Assembly (NCBI RefSeq): GCF_003473485.1
Contig: NC_053046.1
Span: forward strand, 1,684,001 to 1,748,000
Length of the DNA: 64,000 bases
Source: Medicago truncatula
Taxonomy: Eukaryota; Streptophyta; Magnoliopsida; Fabales; Fabaceae
Direction of reading: 5' to 3'
Every line of letters starts with the position of its first letter. The stretch's first letter is position 1. The notes beneath the pieces are model-generated. The model did no database searches. It worked only from the letters and a program-made list of their open reading frames with translations, and was not told the origin of the DNA. Below, in pieces: positions 9,195 to 20,145 of the stretch. Both the position numbers and the translations under genes were made by a program.

Positions 9195-10436
9195 CTATTG
9201 TTTGGTGCAATCTGTTGGCTTGAAAGATACTATTTGTCTATCTAGATCAAACCCTATTAAGTAGTTTGTTTGTGCAAAATTACCATAAATGCCGGGATCA
9301 CTATTAGCACAGTTGGTTATTGCCAAGCAAAAAACACCTTTTGTTTCTGGAGTTGGTGGAATGAACGTTTGGATCGGCGTTAAAAGTAAATTTGCACCTT
9401 CAAAATGGTATGTAAGTGTTGGCCCTTTAAGATTAGTTTGTGTACGATAGCAAAGTTGAGGACCCAAACTTGGATCATCCGTAATGGGTTCCAATGGAAC
9501 TTTGTTTTTGACTTCAACATACACTCTATCATACAATTGTTGTGGTAATATATTCGGTGGTGTTCCCGAATCAACCAACATGTTACCCTTTTCAATAGTA
9601 CTATTCATGGGAAGATATGTGTCTTCCACACTAATACCTAGTAATGTAACATAATATGATGTCATATCTTGTTCACGTTGAACTAAAGGTGTAGTAACCA
9701 CGCCTTCCCCTAACACTTCACTCCCTTTTCCAAAACTCATTTGGCTTGAAATTGTTATGTCGGTGAGGAAAGGAACCAAACATTGAGAAAACTTTTTGCC
9801 TCCAAATAAAGGACCTATTTGAGAAACAAGTGACGTTGGTCCTCCTCCAAGACCAATGAGACCCATCTCATGGTCATTAAAATTCCCTGTGTTGTTATGT
9901 CCACAACCAAAAAGAATTCCTTGAAGGGAAATAGGTTTCCCCGTGTTTGATGTTAAGGTAACTGTTTCTTGTGCAAGAACACCCTTGGTTAGAGAACTAT
10001 CTGCATAGCCATAGGTGTAATCGCACCGTTTCTCAGGAGAACACTCACCTATGTAAGGTTTGTAGCACAATGGAGAATCACATGAGATATTAGTGTATGT
10101 TGAAGATTTTAGAGGATCAAACATAGGGTTTATTTGGTTGTAGCACCCTAAACAAGGTACACATTGGACCCATATCAGGTCACTTCCCGTGTCTACGGTA
10201 CCTGATATTTTTATTGGTGGAGTTCCAATATACAACTCCATGAGATATTGGCCAATATATGCATTTATAGGTGCTTGTACAATATCTTGAATATTGTTAG
10301 ATGAAAGGTGAGATGACTTCCGAATGAGTTTAACAGTGAACCCGTCATTTTGGGCTTCAATGGATGAAAAATGTAAGAGGTGGAACAATAGTAAAATGAT
10401 GGCTAGGTATGGATTAAATGATTGGAGAGGAACCAT
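9195..10436 (-). CDS. Pepsin-type aspartic protease, CDR1/nepenthesin-like, secreted
   Basis: This single-exon gene encodes 413 residues. I chose the ATG at 10434-10436 because it starts a clear signal peptide (MVPLQSF, then a hydrophobic stretch LAIILLLFHLLHF); an upstream in-frame ATG at 10511 would place 25 polar residues in front. The first catalytic site is VDTGSDLIWVQC (Asp about 82), followed by a Cys-rich loop (CVPCLGC) typical of nepenthesin-type proteases. The second site is LVDSGTPPN (Asp about 289). The family usually has DSGTT here, so the Thr-to-Pro change is unusual. The end IYGNFAQTNYLIGFDL is the standard C-terminal block. CDR1-like enzymes act in the apoplast, often in defence signalling. 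The intact length suggests a functional gene, while the fragment at 980-1622 is its duplicate. Confidence 0.88.
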   Translation of the reverse strand: MVPLQSFNPYLAIILLLFHLLHFSSIEAQNDGFTVKLIRKSSHLSSNNIQDIVQAPINAYIGQYLMELYIGTPPIKISGTVDTGSDLIWVQCVPCLGCYNQINPMFDPLKSSTYTNISCDSPLCYKPYIGECSPEKRCDYTYGYADSSLTKGVLAQETVTLTSNTGKPISLQGILFGCGHNNTGNFNDHEMGLIGLGGGPTSLVSQIGPLFGGKKFSQCLVPFLTDITISSQMSFGKGSEVLGEGVVTTPLVQREQDMTSYYVTLLGISVEDTYLPMNSTIEKGNMLVDSGTPPNILPQQLYDRVYVEVKNKVPLEPITDDPSLGPQLCYRTQTNLKGPTLTYHFEGANLLLTPIQTFIPPTPETKGVFCLAITNCANSDPGIYGNFAQTNYLIGFDLDRQIVSFKPTDCTKQ

Positions 10437-10519
10437 TTTTTCTTTCTCTGTATGTGATAGAACAGAAAGAGGTTTTGAAATACGAAGAAATTTAGACAAA
10501 GCTGTGATCATTATATAAC

Positions 10520-10854
10520 ATTGTTGTGTGTTTAATTTTAATCATTTATTTTTTTATTTTCAAGATCATTTTGTTGACCTCTAAGAAAATATATCATTTT
10601 GTTGACTAAAAAAAAAACCATTTTATTGTGAAAATATGATCATTTTGTTGACTAAAAAAAACATTTTATTGTGAATCATATATTCTTTTTTTGATTAAAT
10701 ATATTCTTTTAAACTCGATATATATGTGATTTGGAATTAATATTTTTTGTTATATAGTCTTCAATTTCTAGAATCAAGTTTTAAATAATAAATGTTTCCA
10801 ATGGTACGATATTTGGTTTGACTTAATAATCATATATTCTTAGGTGACTTAAAG
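10520..10854. other. Upstream region of the protease gene with a short tandem repeat
   Basis: About 10563-10680 holds two to three imperfect copies of a unit of roughly 55-60 bp, each containing ATCATTTTGTTGACTAAAAA and CATTTTATTGTGAA. TTGAC is a W-box core (WRKY binding), so the repeat multiplies a possible W-box in this upstream region. No gene is seen. Confidence 0.5.
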
Positions 10855-11627
10855 TAGACGTGTTTGAGGTGCAGTTGGTTCGGTTTTGAGGTTAAAAATC
10901 ATCCGAATTACAAGATAAGAAATTATGTGGTTTAGTTTGGTTCAGTTGATGATTTTTAAAATGAAAATCAAACCAAACCAATGAGCTTTGGATTGGTTCG
11001 GTTGTTGCGGTTTTTTACGAGACAATACAAATTTTTTATTTCAACGTTAAAATCAAGTTAAAAGTTAAAAACAACTTATTTTCAACAATATTTTAAATTT
11101 GATCCAACATTACAATTTTATTTTCATCCTCCCATCAACAGAGACGAAATTAAAAACATGGACCAAAAAACAATTCTCTTTGATAAGAAATGCAAAACTC
11201 TAAGATTTTATCATTCTCTAAAAGTTTACATTGAATTTCTATTCAATATATATCTGACATAAACATATATGCAAAAGTGCAAGTATAAATAAATTAAAGC
11301 ACATAAATGTAATTTTAAAAGCAAAAGCATTGAAAAAAAACTTAAACAATGTCGTAGTAAAAAATAAGAGAAAAAACAAGTCATTCTATCAAATTCCTCA
11401 TTGAATTTCTATGGATACTAGGTTTGTGACCTAACTTTAATTCATGTTTCTATGTTGCGGTTTGGTTCAGTTGCTAAAATAAAAACTGCAAACTAAATCA
11501 AACCATACGGTTGAGTGAAAATATGATCTGAATACATTGGAATCAAATGTAATTTTTGCGGTTTTCGGTTTGGGTTTGTTCAATTTGCAGTTTTGCTATT
11601 GGGTTGGTTCGGTTTTGAACACCCCTA
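10855..11627. mobile_element. hAT-type non-autonomous element with TAG(G)GGTGTT ends
   Basis: The left end reads TAGACGTGTTTGAGG and the right end, read inward, TAGGGGTGTTCAAAACCGAA; both are followed inward by GGTTCGG-type repeats. The flanks carry CTTAAAG (10848-10854) and CTTAAAAG (11628-11635), an approximate 8-bp target duplication. The inside is AT-rich with no transposase. This matches common plant hAT MITEs with a TAGGGGTG end. Confidence 0.68.
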
Positions 11628-12819
11628 CTTAAAAGAAAACATTCATGGCTTATTTAATTATTTTTTTGTTCAATTAATTAATGTTATTTTAAATGAATAT
11701 TATTTGCTATTGATTAAATTATATTTTATTTTATGTTTTTTATAGGACCAAAACATGTCTTTTATTTTATGAGGACTAAAACCGAAATTGACTACATTTA
11801 TAGGACAAAAAATTTATTTAATTATTTTTAAGTCATAATGAAATACATTCCCTTTAAAAATATGAAATACGTTCATTGTTGACTTAAAAATTCTATATTA
11901 TTAGGTGACTTAAAAGAATACATTCATGTCTTAATTGATTAATTTTGTATCAAGGAATGATTTTCAAATTATCCCCTCTTAAACATTAACCATATCAAGC
12001 AACAAATCAATGATGATTGATCAAACTTAAACCAAGGACTCTATGATGTGCTGCCTCTACAACGTCTCTTTCATATCTCTATATAAATTATCGAAGACTT
12101 AAAGATTAATAGAGACTATACAACATTTTAACTTATGTCAAAACTCTGCTAAAATTATTGTACATCAAACACTTAAAATTTCTAATCAACTTTGATTTCA
12201 AATTAATATTATTTATTATTGATTAAATTATATTTAATTGTATGTGTTTTATTTTAGAGGTGTATAGGTTTTTTTAAGAAGTCAAAAATGATATATATAT
12301 ATATATATAGGATCAACAATTGATCTATACTATGGTGTCAAAGTTAATATATGACATTTTTTATAATTCTTTATCACATAATTGCATTAAAAATTCACCG
12401 TTTGATTGAAAGCTATTATCACATAGATCATGTCTACAAAATTTAATGTTAATTGGATACCATTTGATATGCCTATGAGTGACATTAAAATTAACGTCTT
12501 ATAAACTTTTATAAAAACGGGGTAATTTTTGTGTCCGGTTAATATATCAAATGATATCTGATCAACATCAAATTTTGTAAGCATGATTTATTTAATAATA
12601 GATTCCATCCAACCATAGATTTTGTAATACCATTATATGATAAAGAAAATGCTATATTATTTAGTTTAATACTGTGGTACCATTATATACTTTTCTTTGG
12701 TTTTGCCCTCTTTTTTCATTAAAATTTTTTAAAAGAGTAAATAAAATTATGATGCTTTAAAGTATCACAATTTCTAGCACATGGACCCAACTGCAAAAAG
12801 AATGTGTGAATCCCACCCA
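11628..12819. other. AT-rich intergenic with repeat remnants
   Basis: There is no gene. 11641-11740 resembles the start of the window. An (AT)9 microsatellite lies at 12291-12308. The remainder (12310-12680) has a few inverted motifs but no clear element ends. Confidence 0.4.
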
Positions 12820-12828
12820 TAAAGAATA

Positions 12829-13365
12829 TAGTTAAATATGTTTTTTTCTCTATAAAATTGGGAACTACTAAGTTTAGTCCTTATTTAGTTTTAATAGGTT
12901 TTTTAGTCCCTACAAAAAAAAAATTACTTCTAATTTTAGTCCCTACTAAAATAAAGTTTGTTTAACTATCCTTAAACTCTTAAATTTTTGAACGATTTCT
13001 TTAAGACAAGTTTAGAACACTATGAAAAGTTCATTTACTAAAATTTAGAATTTTTTAACATGAAACGAATTAAATATGAATTTTTTAAAACGACAAAAGT
13101 TAATGATAAAAGTAATAAAATATGGACGTATAAATCAAATTTTGTGACAATTTTTTGCATAGGAGCTTTTAGTAATGTTGTTAACATGTCTGCAAAAAAT
13201 TATCCAAAAACTCAAGAGTTTAAGCATAAATTAAACAAATTTGAATTATGTAGGGACTACTACTGAGTGCAGAATTTTTTTAGGGACTAAAAGAACTATT
13301 GAAATTAAGTAAGAATTAAACTTAAAAGATCTCAATTTTATAAGGATCAAAAACATATTTAACCC
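12829..13365. mobile_element. Mutator-type non-autonomous element with 9-bp target duplication
   Basis: The right end, read inward, is GGGTTAAATATGTTTTTGAT; the left end is TAGTTAAATATGTTTTTTTC. An exact 9-bp repeat TAAAGAATA flanks the element (12820-12828 and 13366-13374). Sub-terminal strings such as TTTAGTCC repeat on both arms. The GGGTTAAATATGTTTTT end is a very common legume repeat. The 9-bp duplication points to Mutator-like elements. No coding capacity is seen. Confidence 0.8.
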
Positions 13366-13374
13366 TAAAGAATA

Positions 13375-13997
13375 TCAAACCTCCTAAAATCCCATGACGA
13401 ATTAGAAAATTTATACAGTGTGATCTAGAAGTTGGAGAAAGCTAACTGAAAAAATTTGATTAATAAAGAAAAGTAACATAAGTTAACTAAAACGGTTATG
13501 ATTGTCAAACTTGCAAATAGATTCGTAGATCCATACGAATTTACGAGTCTAGAAGGTAAAAATGAGTGGAATCATGTATAGAATCGCTTTTTAGGTCAAA
13601 AAAAAAAAGAATTTTATGCGAGTAGATTTTTTTTGAAAAAAAAAACCACGAACTAAACAAAATTTGAAAGGGAAAAAAAACCTAGAATTCTCTTTTTTTT
13701 TTCTTCCCGATCTCACTCTCAGTTTAGAAACATAACTCACATTCTCACCAAATATAGAAGAATTCAGGTCGTATTCACCTTCACCAACGACATTTTATGC
13801 TTTCTTCAACGATCACGTTTTCTTGTTGTGTATGAAAATATTGTGAAAAATGATTTTTTTTATAATAATGTCCAAAGAAGTGGTGGAGGTTAAAATAATC
13901 CAAGTTAGGTTACGACTGATGGTGAATAAGGTGTTTTGTCAGGGGTTAAGTTTGATGATCATAGTCAAGATGCTCGTTTTGATGATGGTGATGGTGA
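13375..13997. other. Intergenic with possible TIR element edge
   Basis: No gene is visible. 13515-13555 (ATTGTCAAACTTGC, then ATTCGTAGAT) is loosely inverted relative to 14715-14785 (ACGTAGGCTTACGAGTTGAC), so a decayed terminal-inverted-repeat element may span about 13515-14785. I found no convincing target duplication. 13690-13830 resembles a plant 5' leader (CT-rich). Confidence 0.3.
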
Positions 13998-14460
13998 TTG
14001 TTTTGGACCGGTCAGAGACCTAGGGTCCAATTGCTTAGGCCCAATAATAAATCAAGCTCAATACCATATTTGACAGTTTACTCGCAACATACCCCTTTCC
14101 AGCGAGGGGGGTGCACGAAGCAACTGAGACCAGTTCAAATGATCTGTAACGTCTCTCTCCACGTTCGCGCGAATCTCTCATCGGTGGTTACACTTCTCCC
14201 GATTTCGTATCCTCCGAACACACGTGTGCCATTACAACGACTCTGCATTCACCCACCTCTATATAAAGGGAACTCTTCGCAATCCCCAAGGTGGAATCTC
14301 TCTCACTTCTTAACCCCCCATTTCTGACCTCTACTGGCTTGAGCGTCAGAGTGTCTGCAGGTATCCCCTTGGTTCCAGTGCTCAAATTGACGCATTTCCA
14401 CCACCAGTAACCACCGCATTAAAGAGCATCGACAGTCATCTTCTGATCAGGTACGACCAG
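13998..14460 (+). mobile_element. LTR-like fragment, probably Gypsy type
   Basis: The segment is GC-richer than its surroundings. It has a TATA box (CTATATAAAGGGAA near 14260) followed by a leader and the phrase CTTGAGCGTCAGAGTGTC, commonly seen near the end of plant Tat/Athila-type LTRs. No internal region follows, so it is a solo or truncated LTR. The exact ends are unclear. Confidence 0.4.
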
Positions 14461-14837
14461 TAATTTTAACGATGAACAAAATTTCACACGAACCTTTAGG
14501 ATTTTTTGGTATATAAAGTAGCCAACTAGGAAGGAATTAAAACATTACCTACGTACTTTTCTACTTTGTTTGCTCTAATATGAGTTTTTTTTGTTAAAAA
14601 GTTTGTTATTGAGTTTGAAATTTTATTTTTTATGTTAATTAGTGTTTTATACACACATATATGTCATTTATGTGTCTTTTATATGTTTTTTTAAAGTCAA
14701 TTTTAATTTTTCATAGACTCTTACGAGTCTACGAGTCGAGTCTATTGACTTTTTCCAAGTCTACGTAGGCTTACGAGTTGACAATTGGTTGAAATTAACC
14801 AAACGTAAGAACTATAATACTTGTTTTTCATCAAAAA

Positions 14838-14865
14838 CTAGTTACAAACCCGTGCTTCGCACGGG
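14838..14865 (-). other. Helitron 3' terminus: hairpin plus CTAG
   Basis: On the minus strand an 8-bp GC-rich stem with a one-base loop is followed within ten bases by CTAG and then T, as expected for Helitron 3' ends, which insert between A and T. Confidence 0.7.
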
Positions 14866-15754
14866 TTGAATTATGTATTTTTAAAAAAAAAATCCTCTAA
14901 AGGAGAGATGTTCAAATTACGGAACATTGCTATTCTTCGTAATTTTGAGAACGAAGGTCGCGTCCTTCGCACGGGTTGAATACTGTTTTTTTTTTAAAAA
15001 AATCCTTACTATATGTTTGAATAAGTCAAATGAAACTGATTTCCTAAGATAAAATCCAAGTGTACTAAGCCAATCCCAAAATGTTACGGCACTAAATAAG
15101 GACCATCACTTAATTATTTAAATTCAACAATAGCTAGAATTATTCAAGCCAATTAACATCACACCATATACTTGAATAATTAGATCCTAAACATCTCAAG
15201 ATACCAACAAAAGTCCTAATATATGTAGATTCTACTACACCGCGATTGCAGAGAAGTATTTCACCAACTGTTGTGTATCGGACAACACTCAAGCAGCTTG
15301 ATCCAATTCCAACTTCCGAGACACATAAACCATCCTAACCACTGCAAAAACACCGGTGCAGATGAGCATGACAGCCGAAGAATGACACAATAAAAACAAC
15401 CGAGCAGACCAGCTACAAAATCTCATTAACCTTCCATTAATCTAGGACAGAATGACATAGTAAGATTCAAGCAAGTTGAGTTTCAAAACATATATTAGGA
15501 TTAACCAGTATCTTATAGGAGCTTTTCTCTTATATTGAAAGCACAGAGTATGCATGGTCATTTTTATTCACATAAAGAATAAGCTGTGTATCATAGATAT
15601 TAATTAAAATGCTTGAATTGTCTGATATTTGAACTTGACAAAATAAAACTTATTCAATAGTTGTTGTAAATTGGAAATTTATCTAATACACATGGTCATG
15701 GTTTTTCTTTGAATTGTATATGTGAGAGAGACAAAAAGAAAATAACTTTACCTC

Positions 15755-15960
15755 TAATTTTGGAGATAAGGATATTCTTAGATTGAGAAATGGTGCTTTG
15801 ACGGGGAAGACAATTGTTAAAGACATTGCTTCAGTCGACCCTGATAATGATGAAGCAGAGATTTAGTCTTACATTGAGCACATTCGTGTTCACAAGTCTA
15901 ATCATAGATTGAGAGACATGATTATTGAACTTCAATAGGGATGACATAGAATTATGACTC
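15755..15960 (+). pseudogene. Captured coding fragment, gene not recognised
   Basis: The plus strand reads GDKDILRLRNGALTGK, then VDPDNDEAEI, a stop, SYIEHIRVHKSNHRLRD and further stops. It looks like eroded coding sequence rather than random DNA because acidic and basic stretches keep one frame for about 45 codons before the first stop. I cannot name the parent gene. It lies inside the candidate Helitron and was probably captured. Confidence 0.45.
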
Positions 15961-16551
15961 ATGTTCAATAAGATATATGTATAAAGGGGTATAACTTTAT
16001 AAATGTATTGGTAAGAAAAATGTTAAAACCATATCATCAGTTTTTTAGTTTTTTCATGACAGAGGCACACATTGTCTCAAAACTTAGGTAAGCTACCAGG
16101 GAACCAAGAAAGAGAATGAGTTACCATCTCAATGCTCTTAGTAAACATAACGTGGCACAACTTTAAAGTGTCTATCAAATGCATATTTTCGAGCATTAAA
16201 ATTGCCATTGTTACTTCTAACAAATTCCAATTGATAAAATTTTGCCAAGAAATGCAAGAACTAAAAAACAACATAACACTACATTTTACGACAAAACACA
16301 AAGGTGTGCATGGAAGAAGGATTACAAAGAAAGTCTGAAATACACAAATCAACATACTAAGACACAAAAACACCTATAGTCCAGGACCAAATGCAAGAGA
16401 GAAATGAACGCAAAAGTGTCACACTAATAATAATACCCCAGCAACAGGGACACACCTTATAGCTATATAGAATATTGAATCAGCCCATAAACTGTGGAAA
16501 TGCAAATACAATTGAAAGATCTACTCTAATCCTGCTTCACCAGCAACTAAT

Positions 16552-16738
16552 CTTTAATTACTGATTGGAAACATCTCATGACTCAATTGAAAGTATCCAG
16601 GACTGACTGAGACCTCAGTAAATTTTCAGTCAGTAATTGAGGCAGGTGATTGAAATTTCAATGAACTGAATGTCTCCTAACATGTGACTTTGACACTCTC
16701 TAATTGAGTCATGAGATGTTTACAATCAGTAATTAAAG
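16552..16738. mobile_element. Small inverted-repeat element (MITE-like)
   Basis: The arms CTTTAATTACTGATT (from 16552) and its complement AATCAGTAATTAAAG (ending 16738) extend about 37 bp, with few mismatches, through CATCTCATGACTCAATT. The centre is 110-115 bp. No clear target duplication was found outside the arms. Confidence 0.6.
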
Positions 16739-16970
16739 GACCAATGGCAACAATACATAAATTCAAATTCAGACAGTTTGTGACAGTGACTACACCAGTT
16801 GAGATTGTTATTTTCTGAATGTTGAGCTCTAATTTATTTTAAGCATCTACATATTTAGAAATACAAAATTAAAAATACAAAACTCATAAAAACTACTGTC
16901 CTGCAGTCCTTGAGGTAGTCACCACTTTCTTGGAATATGCCTATTAGCTCTAAAAATTTGATACACATAC

Positions 16971-17145
16971 CTGAGTTATTTCTTCGGAAGTGTCAATCAT
17001 TCGTGCTCTGCTTTTCAAGTTTGTCACAACAGCATCAACATCCATATTTATACCTCGCCTCAGATCCATTGCATTCATTCAGCTGCTACTGATTTGCATC
17101 CTTCCGTAAATATTGCTCGGATTAGAACTGTAGCACAAGTGGTTC
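16971..17145 (-). pseudogene. Captured exon of mitochondrial chaperonin-60 (HSP60/CPN60)
   Basis: The minus strand gives TTCATVLIRAIFTEGCKSVA, then MNAMDLRRGINMDVDAV and VTNLKSRARMIDTSEEITQ. These match the apical/intermediate region of plant mitochondrial CPN60 (family pattern GTTCATVLTRAIFTEG, then MNAMDLRRGI). The exon is bounded by an AG acceptor (near 17146) and a GTATGT donor (16965-16970). One base is missing just before MNAMDLRR, shifting the frame, so it cannot encode a working exon. No other CPN60 exon is present nearby. It is carried by the candidate Helitron, in the same orientation. Confidence 0.85.
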
Positions 17146-17428
17146 CTGCCTAAATTTATACCACTCATTAGTCGGGAGACAAAATGCACAATATCAGCAT
17201 GTCAAATGTGGCCTTATTTAGATTTAATTTCTAAAAAAGCATAAGATACTCCCTCCCTCCACATTTTTTTTGGATTTTACAATCCGAAAGTAAGACGCAC
17301 GAGAAACTTGGAGGTGATGAAAAATTCACAAATTCATTATCATAAAATTTGTTTAGAAGTGTCTCCAGAAATTCACAAATTCATTATCATAAAAATCTCT
17401 CTAAAATAAAAAGAAATTGAAAAAAGGA

Positions 17429-17638
17429 TCATGTGTCTCTAACCTGTTGCATCACAAAGGGAACTACAAAACCATTGGTATTCATGTTATTGTGAAGAAG
17501 TGTTTCATAAGGCACAAAATTCATCTCTTGTAAATATTCATAACTATCATCATCATCATCATCATCATCATCAACCCTGTTAATTCCAGAAGTTCCTTCA
17601 CCATCTTTTCCTCTACTATTACTCCCCATCATAAACAC
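17429..17638 (-). pseudogene. Captured exon with poly-Asp run, not recognised
   Basis: The minus-strand open frame encodes MGSNSRGKDGEGTSG, then nine Asp codons from an ATC/GAT-type microsatellite, then YEYLQEMNFVPYETLLHNN and FVVPFVMQQ. A GT donor follows (GTTAGA). It may be the exon after 17691-17799. No domain was recognised. It is possibly a captured nuclear regulator; that is inference from composition only. Confidence 0.4.
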
Positions 17639-17690
17639 AAACCAAGATTTTTTATAAAATCAAACACACAAATATTACCTTGATTTGTGA

Positions 17691-17799
17691 AAGGTTCAGC
17701 AAGCCACTCCCCGCAATTAGAAACCTTCTATCTATCATCATCGCTTGAACCACCCTCTTATGCGATATGATGTGTTGCTGCAACTCTATGGGAAACTGC
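17691..17799 (-). pseudogene. Captured exon, FPIELQQHIISHKR type, not recognised
   Basis: The minus strand has an acceptor (TAATTTGCAG), then an open exon FPIELQQHIISHKRVVQ, then RRFLIAGSGLLNLSQIK, then a donor GTAATATT. The splice sites and coherent coding suggest a real exon of a host gene. The ELQQHI...LIAGSGLL pattern faintly recalls the C-terminal part of ELF3 proteins, but I would not assign it without a search. Confidence 0.4.
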
Positions 17800-17845
17800 A
17801 AATTAGGAAGAGATGTAGAGAACTCTATGAAAACAACAAACCACA

Positions 17846-19500
17846 AATATTTATCTCACTAAAACATAATCATAAACTACCCAAGAGGTGGGTTCTACAA
17901 CTAAAGGAACTCACCTTAAACATTTTTTTTAAAGTCTCGACGCTGCTTACGTCCCATTTCAGCTCCTGCTATGCCCCATAGGCACTTTTCTCAAAACAGC
18001 TTAATTGCAGCTTATGGCCTCTGCATGTTCTGAATTCATTCCAAACATCAACCCACACAACCAAACACTTATGAACAACTTTTAGATCATTTATTCAGCA
18101 ACTTAAACTTCAAAATCGCTTATTTTGCAATTTTCATGCCAAAACCCGCATAGCTTTTTCTGCAGATTTTCAGCACTACAGTCCAACTTCTAATGTGTTT
18201 TCTGAATTCATTCTTGATCCAAATCGTACAAAATTTATATCTAAACTGTAGGGAATTGAGGGCAGAATCTTAAAATCCAATAATTTCTCCATTTTGGGTT
18301 ACACAGCAAAATTTTCAACCCATAATTCATAATCAGTCCAATACACTTTTTCTAACAATCTATCCATAAAATTCAGCCATGGTTCAACCATAATCAGTCA
18401 CTTGTAGTTAGGCTAAACCAGCATTAAACAACATTGATCGATCATGCATTCACTAACCAAATCTAGAACTTTAGTTTCACACCAAGCCGATTCATAAAAC
18501 TCAAATTTTGGATTATCTAAAGTCAACCATATACCTTATAATTCTATGACAGAACAGCTGTGTTTAAATAGCAACTGGGACATATAGGCAAATCATAAAA
18601 TTATGAAATTAAACATGAAGAAACTACTATATGTCCAACGCAACTGGTCCTACTCGAAAAAGAGTTTCCAGTCTTAAGATATTAACTTTCTAAGCTGACT
18701 GACACAACATAATTTGTAAAATCGAACAGCTGATTTCATAAAACCACTATAAATCACATAAACAATATAAAAATATAAGACTTGACAGTATTAAAGTAGT
18801 AAAAGTAAGCTTTCCAATCTAATTGGTTTCACTCAAAATTGATTCCAATCGCACAATCTATACCCAATTTAACTCAGATACGTCATAATGTTTTTATGCA
18901 GAAAAATAATCATATTTGTTTCACTCACAACCGCTACATGGCATATAATTTATCCAATAACAACTAATTCTCCTCTTACACAGCAAACATAAATTGTTTA
19001 TCATGAGATGCATAATAATAGTAATAATAATCTCAATGTCACTTCTAAATCTATCCAAAACAGAATTTGTAAAAGAAATCAATAATTAGAACATTGATGC
19101 TACAGCATGCAAACAACAATAGAGCAAGTACATTCATTAATCATAAATCAATTTTAGTAACCCACCCTAGAGAGGTTTTAAGGTTTGGGTTTAAGACTAT
19201 GTTACCTTAGATTTTATCCAAAAGAGAGATACTTGAATCCCTAATTTTAACTTGATTTTGCAACTTCCATGATGGCTATAGCTTCTTCAATGGTGACTTC
19301 TCCTTTTTCTTTACTGTAGATGGAGGTTGCAGCTCAACTCTCTTCTCTTCCTTGTCTCTTGATCTCATAGTTCTCCTTACTTCTCATTTCTCTCTTTCTC
19401 TTTCGGTAACCCACTCCCTCTAACTGCCTCTTCTTCTTTTCCTCTTCTACGTTCAGCCCCTTTCTTCTCTCTCTCTCATCTTTCTTTTCTTTCTAATTTA
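17846..19500. other. Non-coding interior of the candidate Helitron
   Basis: This AT-rich stretch has no convincing exon. 19270-19490 is CT-rich and resembles a leader region on the minus strand. Nothing more can be supported. Confidence 0.4.
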
Positions 19501-19946
19501 ATTGTAGATTTTTATATTGGTATTACCAAAATGCCCTTCTCTCAAATTACAGGATTACTAAATTACCCTTTAGGAGGGCAAAAATGGAAAAATAAAGGAC
19601 ATTCATTTTCTTATTAGTATATATAGACAACACTTTCAACCTGATTAAAAGGAATTATTATAGGTAAAAATGGTTGGTTCGTGAGGTCAGTGATAGCTAA
19701 TTTTCTTTAGTCTATATTAGACTCAAGTTAGTATATCATAATTATTCTTAATTTTATTTAGAAAATATAAAAATAAAAAAAAACTAAATAAAACTAATAC
19801 ATTTCTTACTAAAGGAACAACTTGAATAATACTGAATTGTAAAAAAATTATAGTCGGTGTATTATAATTGTCCTTACTTTTATTTCAGTTATATGTTTTT
19901 AATCAAAATATGAAATATATTAAAATAGAAGAGAGATATAATATCT

Positions 19947-20060
19947 CTATGAATTTAGCTCAGTTGGTAATGATATTGCATATTATATTCAAGTTCGGAG
20001 TTTAAACCCTGAACACCTCACTCCTTCATAATTAAATTGTGTGAGTTATAGTCTACTTAA
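19947..20060 (+). mobile_element. tRNA-derived SINE, copy 2
   Basis: It contains AATTTAGCTCAGTTGGTAAT (A-box region) and GGAGTTTAAACCCTGAAC (decayed B box), then AATTAAATTGTGTGAGTTAT and an A/G-rich tail. AGAGAGATA occurs on both sides, a plausible target duplication. It is related to the copies at 183 and 59268. Confidence 0.7.
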
Positions 20061-20145
20061 AAAGAAAAGAAAAGAAAAAAAGAGAGAGATACAGTAAACT
20101 TGGAGGGTGTATACCTAACTCGGTATAACAAAACAAAATGGTAAA

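Larger units (their letters stand above)
14838..19627 (-). mobile_element. Candidate non-autonomous Helitron with captured gene pieces
   Basis: Read on the minus strand, the right end starts TCTATATATACTAATAAG, a typical plant Helitron 5' end. The left end finishes with a perfect hairpin CCCGTGCGAAGCACGGG (14849-14865), eight bases, then CTAG (14838-14841), followed by a host T. TC...hairpin-CTAG|T is the Helitron hallmark. The base before the 5' TC is G rather than the expected A, which weakens that end. No RepHel protein is seen. Inside are a chaperonin-60 exon (16971-17145), two unknown exons (17429-17800) and a plus-strand gene piece (15755-15960). A second copy of the CTTCGCACGGGTTGAAT motif at about 14958-14975 suggests a duplicated terminus. 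Confidence 0.65.

Noticed and set aside
12310-12680. MITE between 12.31 and 12.68 kb
   Set aside because: A few inverted words, but no matching ends or target duplication.
17251-17300. CTCCCTCC phrase like a Stowaway end
   Set aside because: No pairing arm was found downstream, so a MITE could not be supported.
17691-17799. Possible ELF3 exon
   Set aside because: Only a short LIAGSGLL-like similarity; not enough to name the gene.
19947-20030. Functional tRNA gene
   Set aside because: It has A- and B-box-like motifs but no complete cloverleaf and it has SINE-type tails, so it was called as a SINE.
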